A DNA stretch of 64,000 nt from Arthrobacter sp. Soil782 (GTDB lineage Bacteria > Actinomycetota > Actinomycetes > Actinomycetales > Micrococcaceae), in contig NZ_LMSO01000007.1 of NCBI RefSeq assembly GCF_001428435.1, positions 1 through 64,000 on the forward strand. Direction: 5' to 3'. The position numbers and the translations under genes were made by a program. Below the pieces are notes generated by a model, which saw only the letters and a list, made by a program, of their open reading frames with translations, did not search any database and was not told the DNA's origin. This document shows, in pieces, positions 53,170-61,554 of the stretch (positions are counted from its first letter, which is position 1; the number at the start of each line of letters is the position of its first letter).

Positions 53170-55275
53170 TCACGTCACGGTAATGGTGACCGTTGATCCT
53201 TCGGGATGCTCGCCCGTGAGGTCCTGGCCGGCAACGAGGCCCAGCACCGGGCGGCCGAAGGCGTAGTTCACCTTGACCGTGAACCCGGCCTCCTCCAGTG
53301 CGGCGATGGCTTCCGCCTCACGTTCGGAGAATACGTCGGGAACAGCAATGATGCGCGGGCCGTCGGAGAGAGTCAGCGTCACTGACCCGCCCGGAGGCAG
53401 CTGCCCCTCTGCCGGTGTCTGTGCCAGGACGGATCCGGCCGGTACGTTGATGTCATTGACCGGCGCGGGCTCGATTACCGGGGTCAGCCCGGCGCTCGCC
53501 AGGATGCTGACCGCTTCTTCCTCCGGCAGGCCCACAACGGAAGGAACCGAGACCGGCTCCGGTCCCCGTGAAACCGTCAGGCTCACGGGGGTGCCCGCGG
53601 GAACCTGTTCACCTGCTGCTGGAGTAGTCGCGATCACCGCGCCGTCGGCAACGGTGTCACTGAACTGCGGCGTCACTTCTCCTACTTCGAAACCGGCGGC
53701 GACCAGTGTGGCCGCCGCTGTTGCCTCAGCGAGACCGACGACCTCCGGAATCGCGAAAAGTTCCGGTCCCAGCGACACCAGGAGCTGAATCTCCTCCCAG
53801 GGCCTCACTGTAGCGGTTGCCTCCGGCTCGCTGGCGATCACAAGGCCCTCCGCGACCGAATCAGAATAGGACTGCTCTGCGCTCGAGGATAGGCCGGCCT
53901 GGGCCAGCAATGCCTGCGCTGCGCTTACTGAGCGGCTGGAAACATCGGGAACGGCCACCAGCGCGCCCGGACCCACACCGAAGAACCAGCCGGCTATTGC
54001 CGCCAGCGCTGCGAGCAGTGCGAGCAAGAGAATGAGAAAGGCATTCCTGCGCCGTGCATTGCCTGGCCGCAGGGTCTTTTCCGGGCGCTGTACGGCCCGT
54101 GCCTGCTCTTTGCGGTAGGTCTTGAAGTCCCTCGCAGCGAGCTTCTCTCGCGCGGCTGAATCCAGCTGCCGCTGCGGCATCGATCCTGCAACCGGCGTGG
54201 AGCCCAGGACTGTGGTGTGGTGGGAACTGTTTCCCAGCACGGTTGTCGGAGAGCCCGAGGCACCGATGACCTCCGTTGGATATGGATGCGATCCCGCTAC
54301 GTCTGTGGACGAGTGCGCTGTGCCGATGATCTCCGTACGTTCGGCGCCGTCGGAGGCCGCTGCTTCTCCGCCGCCTGGCGCCGAACCGGCGCGGTGGTCG
54401 CTGCCGTGGTCGAGCTCGTCATCGCGCAGGTTGGTTCGAATGTGCCGCAACTCGCCGAGGAGGGCATTGCCGTCGATAGGGCGTTCTTCGGGATCAACCG
54501 CGGTGCACCAAAGCACCAGTTCGTCGAGGTCCTCTGCCAGTCCCGGAACGATCGTGGAGGGCGCGGGAACCCGCGAGTTCACGTGCTGGAACGCAACCTG
54601 GATGGGCGCTTCACCGGAGTATGGCTGCCTGCCCGTGAGGAGCTCGAACAGGACGATGCCAGCCGAATAGATGTCGCTGCGCGCGTCCGCGGCTCCGCCT
54701 GTCACCAGCTCCGGTGGGAAGTAGGCCGCCGTGCCCACCAGCGTTCCGGTATGGGTTGCGGCCGAGACCGCACGGGCAAGACCAAAATCGGCAATCTTGA
54801 TTCCACCGCGTTCGGACAGCAGGACGTTCTCCGGCTTGACATCCCTGTGAATGAGCCCGGCATCATGTGCAGCTCCCAGTCCCTCAACCACTGGATCAAG
54901 AATCGCGAGGGCCTGGCGGGGCGTCAGCCGTCCCCGTTCGGTGAGGAGGTCCCGGAGGGTCTTGCCCGGTACATACTCCATTACGAGGTAGGCGACGCTT
55001 TGCCCTGGTCCGTCTTCCACGCCCTGGTCCAGTACCCCGACCACGTGCGGGTGCGAAAGCCTGGCCGCTGACTTCGCTTCGCGCTCGAAACGCTCAAGGA
55101 AGCGCTCGTCTTCTGCGAGGTGCGGATAGAGAACCTTCAGCGCGACGTCGCGTTCCAGCCGTTCGTCGGTGGCAAGGTAGACGGTCGACATGCCGCCGCT
55201 CGCCAGCCGTGAACGAACGTGATAGCGCCCGTCTACAACGGTGTCTACCAGTGAGTCCTTCGGCCGCTCCCGCAC
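53170..55275 (-). CDS. pknL: PASTA-domain Ser/Thr protein kinase (PknL-like)
   Basis: 701 residues. The kinase domain is about 15-280, with glycine loop RLASGGMSTVYLA, catalytic lysine VALKVL, LIHRDVKPENVLL, ADFGLARA and GTAAYFPPE. A Ser/Thr/Gly-rich linker follows to about 410, a TM helix spans about 412-434, and four extracytoplasmic PASTA repeats begin VPDVSSR, IPEVVGL, VPSVVGL and VPDVFSE. PASTA domains bind muropeptides or lipid II. It is near a LysM lytic transglycosylase and an Rv2175c-like protein, as for pknL. TAGTAT 6 nt before GTG 55275 suggests a leaderless mRNA. Confidence 0.92.
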   Translation of the reverse strand: MRERPKDSLVDTVVDGRYHVRSRLASGGMSTVYLATDERLERDVALKVLYPHLAEDERFLERFEREAKSAARLSHPHVVGVLDQGVEDGPGQSVAYLVMEYVPGKTLRDLLTERGRLTPRQALAILDPVVEGLGAAHDAGLIHRDVKPENVLLSERGGIKIADFGLARAVSAATHTGTLVGTAAYFPPELVTGGAADARSDIYSAGIVLFELLTGRQPYSGEAPIQVAFQHVNSRVPAPSTIVPGLAEDLDELVLWCTAVDPEERPIDGNALLGELRHIRTNLRDDELDHGSDHRAGSAPGGGEAAASDGAERTEIIGTAHSSTDVAGSHPYPTEVIGASGSPTTVLGNSSHHTTVLGSTPVAGSMPQRQLDSAAREKLAARDFKTYRKEQARAVQRPEKTLRPGNARRRNAFLILLLALLAALAAIAGWFFGVGPGALVAVPDVSSRSVSAAQALLAQAGLSSSAEQSYSDSVAEGLVIASEPEATATVRPWEEIQLLVSLGPELFAIPEVVGLAEATAAATLVAAGFEVGEVTPQFSDTVADGAVIATTPAAGEQVPAGTPVSLTVSRGPEPVSVPSVVGLPEEEAVSILASAGLTPVIEPAPVNDINVPAGSVLAQTPAEGQLPPGGSVTLTLSDGPRIIAVPDVFSEREAEAIAALEEAGFTVKVNYAFGRPVLGLVAGQDLTGEHPEGSTVTITVT

Positions 55276-55366
55276 TCTTCGATACTAAGTGAAGCAGCGG
55301 CCGCCGCCCGCACCAACACAGGTCGGTCGGGCGCCGGCCGCTGAACCCGCAGGGGGCGGTGGTCGC

Positions 55367-56953
55367 CTACCGGAAGTTTTTCTGGTGCGCCTTGATCGCT
55401 GCCACATAATTCTTGGTGTCTGCGAACATGCCGTGGGTCTTCACCGAATACTGGCCCTGGTAGTAGGACGCGATCGCTGTATCCAGGTTGGGGCTGGTCC
55501 GGATCAACGCCTTGATGATCGCCACACCGGCGGTTGCATTGTCATAGGGATCCAGCAGATTCAGCTTCCGGCCAACGAGATCGGAAGCCCATTCGCCGGA
55601 CATCGGGATGACCTGCATGGCACCGATGGCGTTCGCCGGTGAGACAGCCCGCTGATTGAACCCCGACTCCTGGTAGGAGAAGGCGAGCGCAAGGCTTGGA
55701 TCTACGCCCATTTTGCGGGCAGTGTCAGCGACAATCGCTTTCATCTGGGCCTGCGAGGGAACCGGAAGGCCGTTCAGCGTGTGCTTGTTCTTATTGGCTT
55801 CCGCAACCACTGCATCCGGGTAGGTGTAGTGGAGGAAGGTCGATGGAACGAGGTCCGCCGGCTTCTGTTCCGGGGCAGCCTTGGACCCACCGGGGATCGT
55901 AAGCTTCTTTCCGGGGTAGATGATGGTGGTGGCGCTCAACTTGTTGGCGGAGAGCAGCGCGCTGAGGCTGACTCCATGCCTGCCGGCGATGCCGCCGAGC
56001 GTATCACCGGCCTTGATCGTGTACGAGCCGCCGGCCGTTGGGGCGGACGGCTTCGGTGCTGCGGGCTTCGGACTTGTCTGAACAGCAACGCTCGACCCGC
56101 CGGTCAGCTTGATTTTCTGGCCAGGATGAATGATCGAGCTCATGGAGAGCCCGTTCGCCGAAAGGATGGATCCCAGACTCACATTGTGGCGGCCAGCGAT
56201 CGCACCCAGCGTGTCACCTGGTTTCACCACATAAGTTGCTCCGGATGCCGATGCGGCGGGCTTTGGAGCTGACGGCTTGGGGGCTGTCGCCTTGGGCGCC
56301 GGCGCCGGCGTTGCGGATGAACCCGAGAGCTTGATTTTCTGGCCCGGGTGGATGATGGACGTCATCGACAGCCCGTTTGCCGTCAGAACCGACGAGAGGC
56401 TGACACCGTGGCGGGCAGCGATTGCTCCCAGAGTATCGCCGGACTTCACTGTGTACGTTGCGGAGGACTGCCGCTTGGGCGGAGCAGTCTGCTTTGCCGG
56501 AGCCTCAGATGCCGACGAACCCGCCAGCTTGATCTTCTGGCCGGGGTGGATGATGGAGTTGACCTTCAACCCGTTCGCTTTCAGGACCGCGTGCATGCTC
56601 AGCCCGTGACGGACTGCGATGCCGCTGATGGTGTCTCCTGCACGGACCACGTACGTTGTGGCGCTGTTCTGCATGGGAACAATCCGCGGTACCTGCGTTG
56701 CCACCAGGGCAGCGGGAATCATGGCGCCGGCCGCGCCAGCCGCACTGGCAGCGGCCGGCATGGTCTTCAACGGCTGGTACGCGCTATGGCCTGCGGCCGG
56801 CGCGGCGGCTGCCGGTGCTGCAAGTGCCAGCGACGAAAGAACGACGGCGGGTATCGCTGCGGAAGACACTGCGATACCGATTCCACGGTTTCGGAAAGGC
56901 GTGGTGCAGGCGGCTGGCACGTTCAGCGGCGATGACGGGCGCTGGGCGGTCAT
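55367..56953 (-). CDS. Secreted lytic transglycosylase with four LysM domains
   Basis: 528 residues. A signal region of about 50 residues ends in LALAAPAAAAPAAG. LysM domains begin near residues 99, 162, 239 and 308 (patterns YVVRAGDTISGIAVRHG, YTVKSGDTLGAIAARHG and close variants), separated by Pro/Ala/Lys linkers. The C-terminal SLT domain (about 410-528) has the catalytic Glu in SYQESGFNQRAVSPANAIG and MQVIPMSGEW. It binds and cleaves peptidoglycan outside the membrane. GAGGA precedes the ATG. A small ORF overlaps its start by ATGA. Confidence 0.93.
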   Translation of the reverse strand: MTAQRPSSPLNVPAACTTPFRNRGIGIAVSSAAIPAVVLSSLALAAPAAAAPAAGHSAYQPLKTMPAAASAAGAAGAMIPAALVATQVPRIVPMQNSATTYVVRAGDTISGIAVRHGLSMHAVLKANGLKVNSIIHPGQKIKLAGSSASEAPAKQTAPPKRQSSATYTVKSGDTLGAIAARHGVSLSSVLTANGLSMTSIIHPGQKIKLSGSSATPAPAPKATAPKPSAPKPAASASGATYVVKPGDTLGAIAGRHNVSLGSILSANGLSMSSIIHPGQKIKLTGGSSVAVQTSPKPAAPKPSAPTAGGSYTIKAGDTLGGIAGRHGVSLSALLSANKLSATTIIYPGKKLTIPGGSKAAPEQKPADLVPSTFLHYTYPDAVVAEANKNKHTLNGLPVPSQAQMKAIVADTARKMGVDPSLALAFSYQESGFNQRAVSPANAIGAMQVIPMSGEWASDLVGRKLNLLDPYDNATAGVAIIKALIRTSPNLDTAIASYYQGQYSVKTHGMFADTKNYVAAIKAHQKNFR

Positions 56954-57039
56954 GGTCTGTCCTCATCTGTAATGGCGGGCTGGGCCGCATGGCAGGGCAG
57001 GGAGCAACAGTCGATGCCGCCGTAATCCCCGAACCCCAT
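56950..57039 (-). CDS. Possible 29-codon leader ORF coupled to the LysM gene
   Basis: An ATG at 57039 opens MGFGDYGGIDCCSLPCHAAQ and ends with TGA at 56950-56952, the TGA overlapping the LysM gene's ATG as ATGA. The peptide contains Cys-Cys and a third Cys close by. No clear ribosome site precedes its ATG. It may be a chance ORF, but the exact 4-bp overlap is the classical sign of translational coupling. Confidence 0.35.
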   Translation of the reverse strand: MGFGDYGGIDCCSLPCHAAQPAITDEDRP

Positions 57040-57060
57040 GGTGCAGTTGATACACAAGTT

Positions 57061-57080
57061 GTTACTGTTACCTGTGTGAC
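57061..57080. promoter_or_regulatory. GTNAC direct repeats upstream of the LysM gene
   Basis: GTTAC at 57061-57065, GTTAC at 57067-57071 and GTGAC at 57076-57080 are direct repeats on the + strand, 108-127 bp before the LysM start. MtrA sites in actinobacteria use GTNAC-type direct repeats and control peptidoglycan hydrolase genes, but the spacing here (6 and 9 bp) differs from the about 11-bp period of known sites. Confidence 0.3.
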
Positions 57081-57223
57081 TTATGTGAATCTACACCATG
57101 GGTCGTTTACCACAACAGTTCAAAAAGTCTCAGTATTTGCGCAGTTTCGGCGCGTCGGTGATTCCATCCTGACTGCAGCTGCTGAGTGGAGTTAGGGCAG
57201 CAAGGCATGGCACGCTTAAGGGC

Positions 57224-57577
57224 GTGAATACACTGGAGAACCTCGTGGGCAGCTGGCTCACCCTTCCCGATGTCGCGGAAGCGCTTGATCTGTCCATCAC
57301 CAAGGTTCATGGACTCATCAATGAGCGGGCGTTGGTGTCGGTTCGCGTTACTGATCGTGGAATCCGCTCAGTGCCTGCGGAATTTATCGATGACGGGCAC
57401 GTACTGGAGAGCCTCAAGGGGACGGTCGTTGTACTCGGCGACTCAGGGTTCTCGGATGAGGAGATCATTCGCTGGCTCTTCACGGAAGACGAGTCTCTGC
57501 CGGGCCGACCGGTCGATGCGCTGAAAGCGGGGCGCAAAACCGAGATCCGCCGCCGTGCGCAATCCTCGGCGTGGTAG
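57224..57577 (+). CDS. Rv2175c-like DNA-binding protein
   Basis: 117 residues. An N-terminal helix-turn-helix (WLTLPDVAEALDLSITKVHG) precedes a small C-terminal domain with GFSDEEIIRWLFTEDESLPG. This resembles M. tuberculosis Rv2175c, a DNA-binding substrate of PknL, and here the PASTA kinase is 2 kb away. The start may be GTG 57224, or GTG 57245, which has GGAG (57235-57238) at 6-nt spacing. The phosphoacceptor threonine of Rv2175c is in its N-terminal tail; the T in NTLENL is the only candidate before the HTH. Confidence 0.82.
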   Translation: MNTLENLVGSWLTLPDVAEALDLSITKVHGLINERALVSVRVTDRGIRSVPAEFIDDGHVLESLKGTVVVLGDSGFSDEEIIRWLFTEDESLPGRPVDALKAGRKTEIRRRAQSSAW

Positions 57578-57586
57578 CCGCCCTGT

Positions 57587-58696
57587 TCAGGCCACTCGCG
57601 TAACGGCAGCTTCCGCAAGAACGGAGAGCGCGTCCCTGCAGGGCGGATCGAGGGGGAGTGCCTCCAGCGCTTTGTAGCTGGCGCGGGCACGTGCGGCTAT
57701 CAACGCCTCCACCTCATCGCGGGCACCTGTTGCGTCAATGATGCGCTGCAGTTCCAGCACTTCGTCCTGGCTCAGGCCCTCTCGGCCAAGGCCGGCATTT
57801 AGGGTCCTGGCCTGGTCTGCGCTGCAAGCCTGCAGCGCCCTGGCAATCAGCACGGTTCGCTTTCCCTCCCGCAGGTCATCACCGGCGGGCTTGCCCGTGA
57901 GCGCCGGGTTGCCATACACGCCCAGGAGATCGTCCCGCAGTTGGAAAGCTTCCCCGAGGGGGAGCGCAAAGCCGGAGTAGCCGGCAAGCAACGACGGCGA
58001 TGCTCCCGCGAGAGCGCCCCCAATGCACAGCGGATGCTCCGTGGAGTATTTGGCGGATTTGAAGCGCACGATGCTCAGAGCCTGCTGAACCGCAACATCA
58101 GGGTGCCGATCCGGCCCGACTGCCTCCTCCAGGAGATCCAGATACTGGCCGGCCATGACTTCAGCGCGCATCCTGTTGAAGATTGCGCGGGCTTCAGCGG
58201 TTCGCTCAGGTGCGGCGGTGATCGAAGCGAATGCTTCTTCGCTGAGAGACAGGCACAGGTCACCCGCGAGGATCGCAGCGCCGGTTCCGAAATGTCCGGC
58301 ATCCAGATGCCAGCCGCCGTCGTCATGAAGGGTCTCGAACTGTTTGTGCACACTGGGGGCTCCGCGCCTGAGATCCGAGCGGTCAATGATGTCGTCATGA
58401 ATGAGCGCGGCTGCCTGAAACAGTTCCAGGGACATGCCCGCCAGAACGACGCCGTCGTCATCCGCTGCGCCTCCGGCGCCTCGCCAGCCCCAGTAGCACA
58501 GCAGCGGACGCATCTTCTTGCCACCGGAGGCCAACCGTTCTATCGCATCGACAAGCACTGCACTGTCGGACGACACCGTTTCGAGGATGGACCGCTGCGC
58601 TGAGAGGAAGCGGGAGGTAGCTTCGGTAAGCGACTTCCTGAAGCGATCCTGCTCATCCTGCACAGGAGTGGAAAGAGCAGCGATACCGTCAGTCAT
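57587..58696 (-). CDS. Polyprenyl (geranylgeranyl/farnesyl) diphosphate synthase
   Basis: 369 residues of the trans-isoprenyl diphosphate synthase family. The first aspartate-rich motif is LIHDDIIDRSDLRRG and the second region is QLRDDLLGVYGNPALTGKPA, followed by GDDLREGKRTVLIARA. It chain-elongates IPP onto allylic diphosphates for carotenoids, quinones or polyprenol carriers; product length cannot be read reliably. TAGACT (58703-58708, minus strand) lies 6 nt before the ATG, fitting a leaderless transcript. An idsA-type gene also neighbours Rv2175c/pknL in M. tuberculosis. Confidence 0.92.
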   Translation of the reverse strand: MTDGIAALSTPVQDEQDRFRKSLTEATSRFLSAQRSILETVSSDSAVLVDAIERLASGGKKMRPLLCYWGWRGAGGAADDDGVVLAGMSLELFQAAALIHDDIIDRSDLRRGAPSVHKQFETLHDDGGWHLDAGHFGTGAAILAGDLCLSLSEEAFASITAAPERTAEARAIFNRMRAEVMAGQYLDLLEEAVGPDRHPDVAVQQALSIVRFKSAKYSTEHPLCIGGALAGASPSLLAGYSGFALPLGEAFQLRDDLLGVYGNPALTGKPAGDDLREGKRTVLIARALQACSADQARTLNAGLGREGLSQDEVLELQRIIDATGARDEVEALIAARARASYKALEALPLDPPCRDALSVLAEAAVTRVA

Positions 58697-58789
58697 AGGC
58701 TCAGTCTAGGTGCTGCCCTCCCAGGCGAAGCTGCAACAGGAGTGTCCCGCCCACCGATTCCGTGGGCGCGCAGCAGTAGGATGGTTCGC

Positions 58790-60067
58790 ATGCCCGTCCG
58801 TTCCGACCTCGCGGGAATCGAGGACGCGGATTGCACAATCCTCCACGTGGACATGGACGCCTTCTACGTCTCAGTGGAGTTGCTTTCCCGCCCAGACCTG
58901 CAGGGCAAGGCTGTTATCGCCGGCTCGCCGTCAGGTCGGTCGGTGGTGCTGTCGGCCTCCTACGAAGCACGGCGGTTCGGGGTGCGCTCCGCGATGCCCA
59001 TGGCCAACGCCCTGCGGCTCTGCCCCCATGCCGTTGTCCTCGAACCGCACCACCACCTTTATGCCGAGGTGTCGGCATCCGTCATGGAAATCTTCGGCTC
59101 AGTCACACCTATGGTGGAGCAGCTGAGCGTCGATGAGGCTTTCCTCGACGTCGCCGGGTCGATCCGGCGACTGGGTTCACCCAGGACAATCGGCGAGCTG
59201 ATCCGAACAATGATCCACCGGGAACTTGGTATAACGGCGAGCGTGGGTATTGCCTCCACAAAGTTTGTTGCGAAAATTGCTTCAACCCGCGCGAAGCCGG
59301 ACGGGCTGCTGCTGATTCCAGCGGCGCGAACCGTGGAATATCTCCACACCCTTCCGGTGTCGGCGCTCTGGGGTGTAGGCGCCAAAACCCAGGAGGTTCT
59401 TGCACGGTTGGGGATCAGGACCGTGGAGGACGTCGCGCGCACTCCCGTGTCGGTCCTCCAGCGGACTCTCGGCGCCACCGGTGCCCATGTCCACCGGCTT
59501 GCCTGGGGGCAGGACCCCCGTCCGGTAACCGTCAGCAGGCAGGAGAAAAGTATCGGTGCCGAGGAAACGTTTGCATCCGATGTCGATGACGATGATCTCC
59601 TTCGGGCTGAACTGCTTCGCCTCTCGCACCGCACGGCCACGCGCCTTCGTTCCGCAGGGCTGCAGACAGGAGGGGTGTCACTGAAGCTTCGCTACGCTGA
59701 CTTCTCCACCCTGACCCGGTCACGGCGCCTCCCCGAACCTGCAGACAGCGCGCATGCCTTATATGCGGCTGCGTGTCAGCTCCTGGAATCGCTGGGTGAG
59801 CGCCCGCTGAGCGTTCGGCTCATCGGAATCCGGACGGAGCGGCTCGAAGGCGCTGCGGGCACTTCACATCAGCTGACGATCGACCGCCAGGATGACAATT
59901 GGCGCCTCGCCGAGCAGGTACTCGACAAGGTGAACGGCAAATTTGGTGCGTCGATGGTCCTGCCTGCGCGGCTGCTCAAACCGCCGTTCGGTACGAGGGG
60001 CGAGCACCCTCCCGACGGGCAACCAAAACGCCGGGATGCCGGCGGGCAGGGGCCTGCCGGCGCGTGA
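58790..60067 (+). CDS. dinB: DNA polymerase IV (Y family)
   Basis: About 425 residues. Catalytic motifs are LHVDMDAFYVSVELLSRPDL and QLSVDEAFLDV. The palm/fingers segment SYEARRFGVRSAMPMANALR and thumb HhH region WGVGAKTQEVLARLGIRTVE are typical, and a little-finger domain follows. It carries out translesion synthesis. ATG 58790 is preferred: TAGGAT at 58777-58782 lies 7 nt upstream, indicating a leaderless start. The ORF is open to 58742 but that part overlaps the promoter. The proline/glycine-rich tail after about residue 395 shows no obvious clamp-binding motif. Confidence 0.92.
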   Translation: MPVRSDLAGIEDADCTILHVDMDAFYVSVELLSRPDLQGKAVIAGSPSGRSVVLSASYEARRFGVRSAMPMANALRLCPHAVVLEPHHHLYAEVSASVMEIFGSVTPMVEQLSVDEAFLDVAGSIRRLGSPRTIGELIRTMIHRELGITASVGIASTKFVAKIASTRAKPDGLLLIPAARTVEYLHTLPVSALWGVGAKTQEVLARLGIRTVEDVARTPVSVLQRTLGATGAHVHRLAWGQDPRPVTVSRQEKSIGAEETFASDVDDDDLLRAELLRLSHRTATRLRSAGLQTGGVSLKLRYADFSTLTRSRRLPEPADSAHALYAAACQLLESLGERPLSVRLIGIRTERLEGAAGTSHQLTIDRQDDNWRLAEQVLDKVNGKFGASMVLPARLLKPPFGTRGEHPPDGQPKRRDAGGQGPAGA

Positions 60068-60244
60068 CTGTGGCTTTCCCTTCAGGTGATTGCAAACTAT
60101 CCTTAGCGGTAGGGATCAATTAGGCGTTGACCCACTCAGATCAGCATGCTGAAGCGCATCGCGGCGGCAGCAGCCGGGAACCAGTTCACGGCTGAACTCG
60201 TTGTTGGGTTTGAGGGATTCGGTATTAGTAGCAAGGAGGCAGTG

Positions 60245-60622
60245 ATGGCACTCTCGGAACACGAGCAGCGGCTGCTTGACCAGTTGGAACAACAGCTTCA
60301 TGCCGACGATCCCAAGTTCGCCCACTCCATGGCATCAAACACCGGTCGCTCGATGTCCACGCGCCGCATCGTGCTCGGATCGCTTGTGACCGTCGCCGGC
60401 TTGGCGGTCCTGCTTTTGGGCATCTGGAATCAGTTCATCCCGGTAGGAGTGGCGGGTTTCCTCATCATGGGTGCCGGCGTGTACTACGCCACCACAAGGT
60501 CGAAGCTGGACGGCGCGGCCCCTGGTGCCGGTAAAGCTGCAAAGGCCTCCAGTTCTCCGCGTGGCAGTTTCCTCAGCAGTCTCGAAGAAAAGTGGGACGA
60601 GCGCAAACGGGACCAACCCTAA
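60245..60622 (+). CDS. DUF3040 membrane protein
   Basis: 125 residues. The DUF3040 signature MALSEHEQRLLDQLEQQL with ADDPKFA is followed by two TM helices, RIVLGSLVTVAGLAVLLLGI and FIPVGVAGFLIMGAGVYYA, and a basic tail. AAGGAGG (60234-60240) fixes the start at ATG 60245. This small actinobacterial membrane protein commonly lies just upstream of mraZ. Function unknown. Confidence 0.88.
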   Translation: MALSEHEQRLLDQLEQQLHADDPKFAHSMASNTGRSMSTRRIVLGSLVTVAGLAVLLLGIWNQFIPVGVAGFLIMGAGVYYATTRSKLDGAAPGAGKAAKASSSPRGSFLSSLEEKWDERKRDQP

Positions 60623-60634
60623 ACCACCCACTTC

Positions 60635-60750
60635 CTCCACTTTCCCCCACAGGGCCAGCCGAAAGGCTGGTCCTGCGGCATTTAATGCGGTTCGACCCGG
60701 AACTGATCAATCCCTGACCCTGTTGACCCCAATTACCCTCCACTCTCCAC
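60635..60750 (-). promoter_or_regulatory. Inverted GTGGAG-type boxes between DUF3040 and mraZ
   Basis: CTCCAC at 60635-60640 with CCCCAC at 60645-60650 (10-bp period), and CTCCAC at 60738-60743 and 60745-60750, are reverse-strand copies of the boxes directly upstream of mraZ. Some may be chance in C-rich DNA. Confidence 0.35.
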
Positions 60751-60825
60751 CACACGCCGGATACCGCACAGCTACGCGAATTTTCCGGGCGAGCGAATCG
60801 AGAAACGCTCGGAGGGACATTGACT

Positions 60826-60851
60826 GTGGAGGATTGTGGAGTAAAGTGGAG
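60826..60851 (+). promoter_or_regulatory. MraZ boxes: three GTGGAG repeats and -10 of the dcw cluster
   Basis: GTGGAG occurs at 60826-60831, 60836-60841 and 60846-60851, exactly 10 bp apart and one helical turn per box. TATAAG at 60854-60859 is a likely -10, placing the boxes at about -40 to -15. Short tandem TGG-containing repeats upstream of mraZ are the known autoregulatory sites of MraZ in several bacteria. Confidence 0.75.
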
Positions 60852-60905
60852 GCTATAAGAGCGTAGTGGCAGCGCTTGGCTCTCATGACGGACGGGCGGT
60901 GGCGA

Positions 60906-61337
60906 ATGTTCCTCGGAACACACTCGCCGCGGTTGGACGAGAAGGGACGGTTGATCCTTCCGGCCAAGTTCCGTGACGAGCTGAGCGAGGGTTTGGTTCT
61001 GACCCGGGGGCAGGAGCGCTGCATCTACGTTTTTAGCCAGCGGGAGTTCGTCAAGGTCCATGAGCAGATGCGTGAGGCGCCAATCTCATCGCGTCAGTCC
61101 AGGGACTATATCCGGGTATTTCTGTCGGGTGCCTCGGATGAGGTTCCGGACAAGCAGGGCAGGGTAACCATCCCCCCAATGCTGCGGACCTACGCAGGGT
61201 TGGACCGGGAGCTCGCAGTGATCGGAGCGGGAAGCCGCGCGGAGATCTGGGATGCAACCGCCTGGAATGACTACCTCGAAGAGAAGGAAACCGCCTTCTC
61301 TGAAACAGACGAAGATGCACTGCCGGGAATTATCTGA
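60906..61337 (+). CDS. mraZ: Transcriptional regulator MraZ
   Basis: 143 residues. Two SpoVT/AbrB-like halves carry the DxxxR signatures [20 protein letters not shown] and [19 protein letters not shown]. It forms ring oligomers that bind tandem TGG repeats and controls the division and cell-wall cluster. ATG 60906 is the canonical start ([10 protein letters not shown]); the ORF is open 10 codons further upstream without a better site. First gene of the cluster, with repeat boxes just upstream. Confidence 0.95.
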   Translation: MFLGTHSPRLDEKGRLILPAKFRDELSEGLVLTRGQERCIYVFSQREFVKVHEQMREAPISSRQSRDYIRVFLSGASDEVPDKQGRVTIPPMLRTYAGLDRELAVIGAGSRAEIWDATAWNDYLEEKETAFSETDEDALPGII

Positions 61338-61554
61338 CAGCTGCAACAAGCGGGACACAGAGCAGTACAGCAAGACCGAGTTGACCGAGGATCTTCGATG
61401 AGACCTCCAGCCGCCCAGCCGGCCGACTACCTGGATCACCTTCCCCGGAGCCAGGCAGACGGAAGCCCGGAGCGGATGGGGATCTGATTGAAGTACCACG
61501 GCAACGGATTCACGCAGGCTCAGCCTGAACAGGACAGCAGGAAGGAGCGGGTGA

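Noticed and set aside
56954-57223. Possible c-di-AMP (ydaO-type) riboswitch upstream of the LysM gene
   Set aside because: Such riboswitches often precede LysM or Rpf-like genes in actinobacteria, but I could not find the conserved core motifs on the minus strand.
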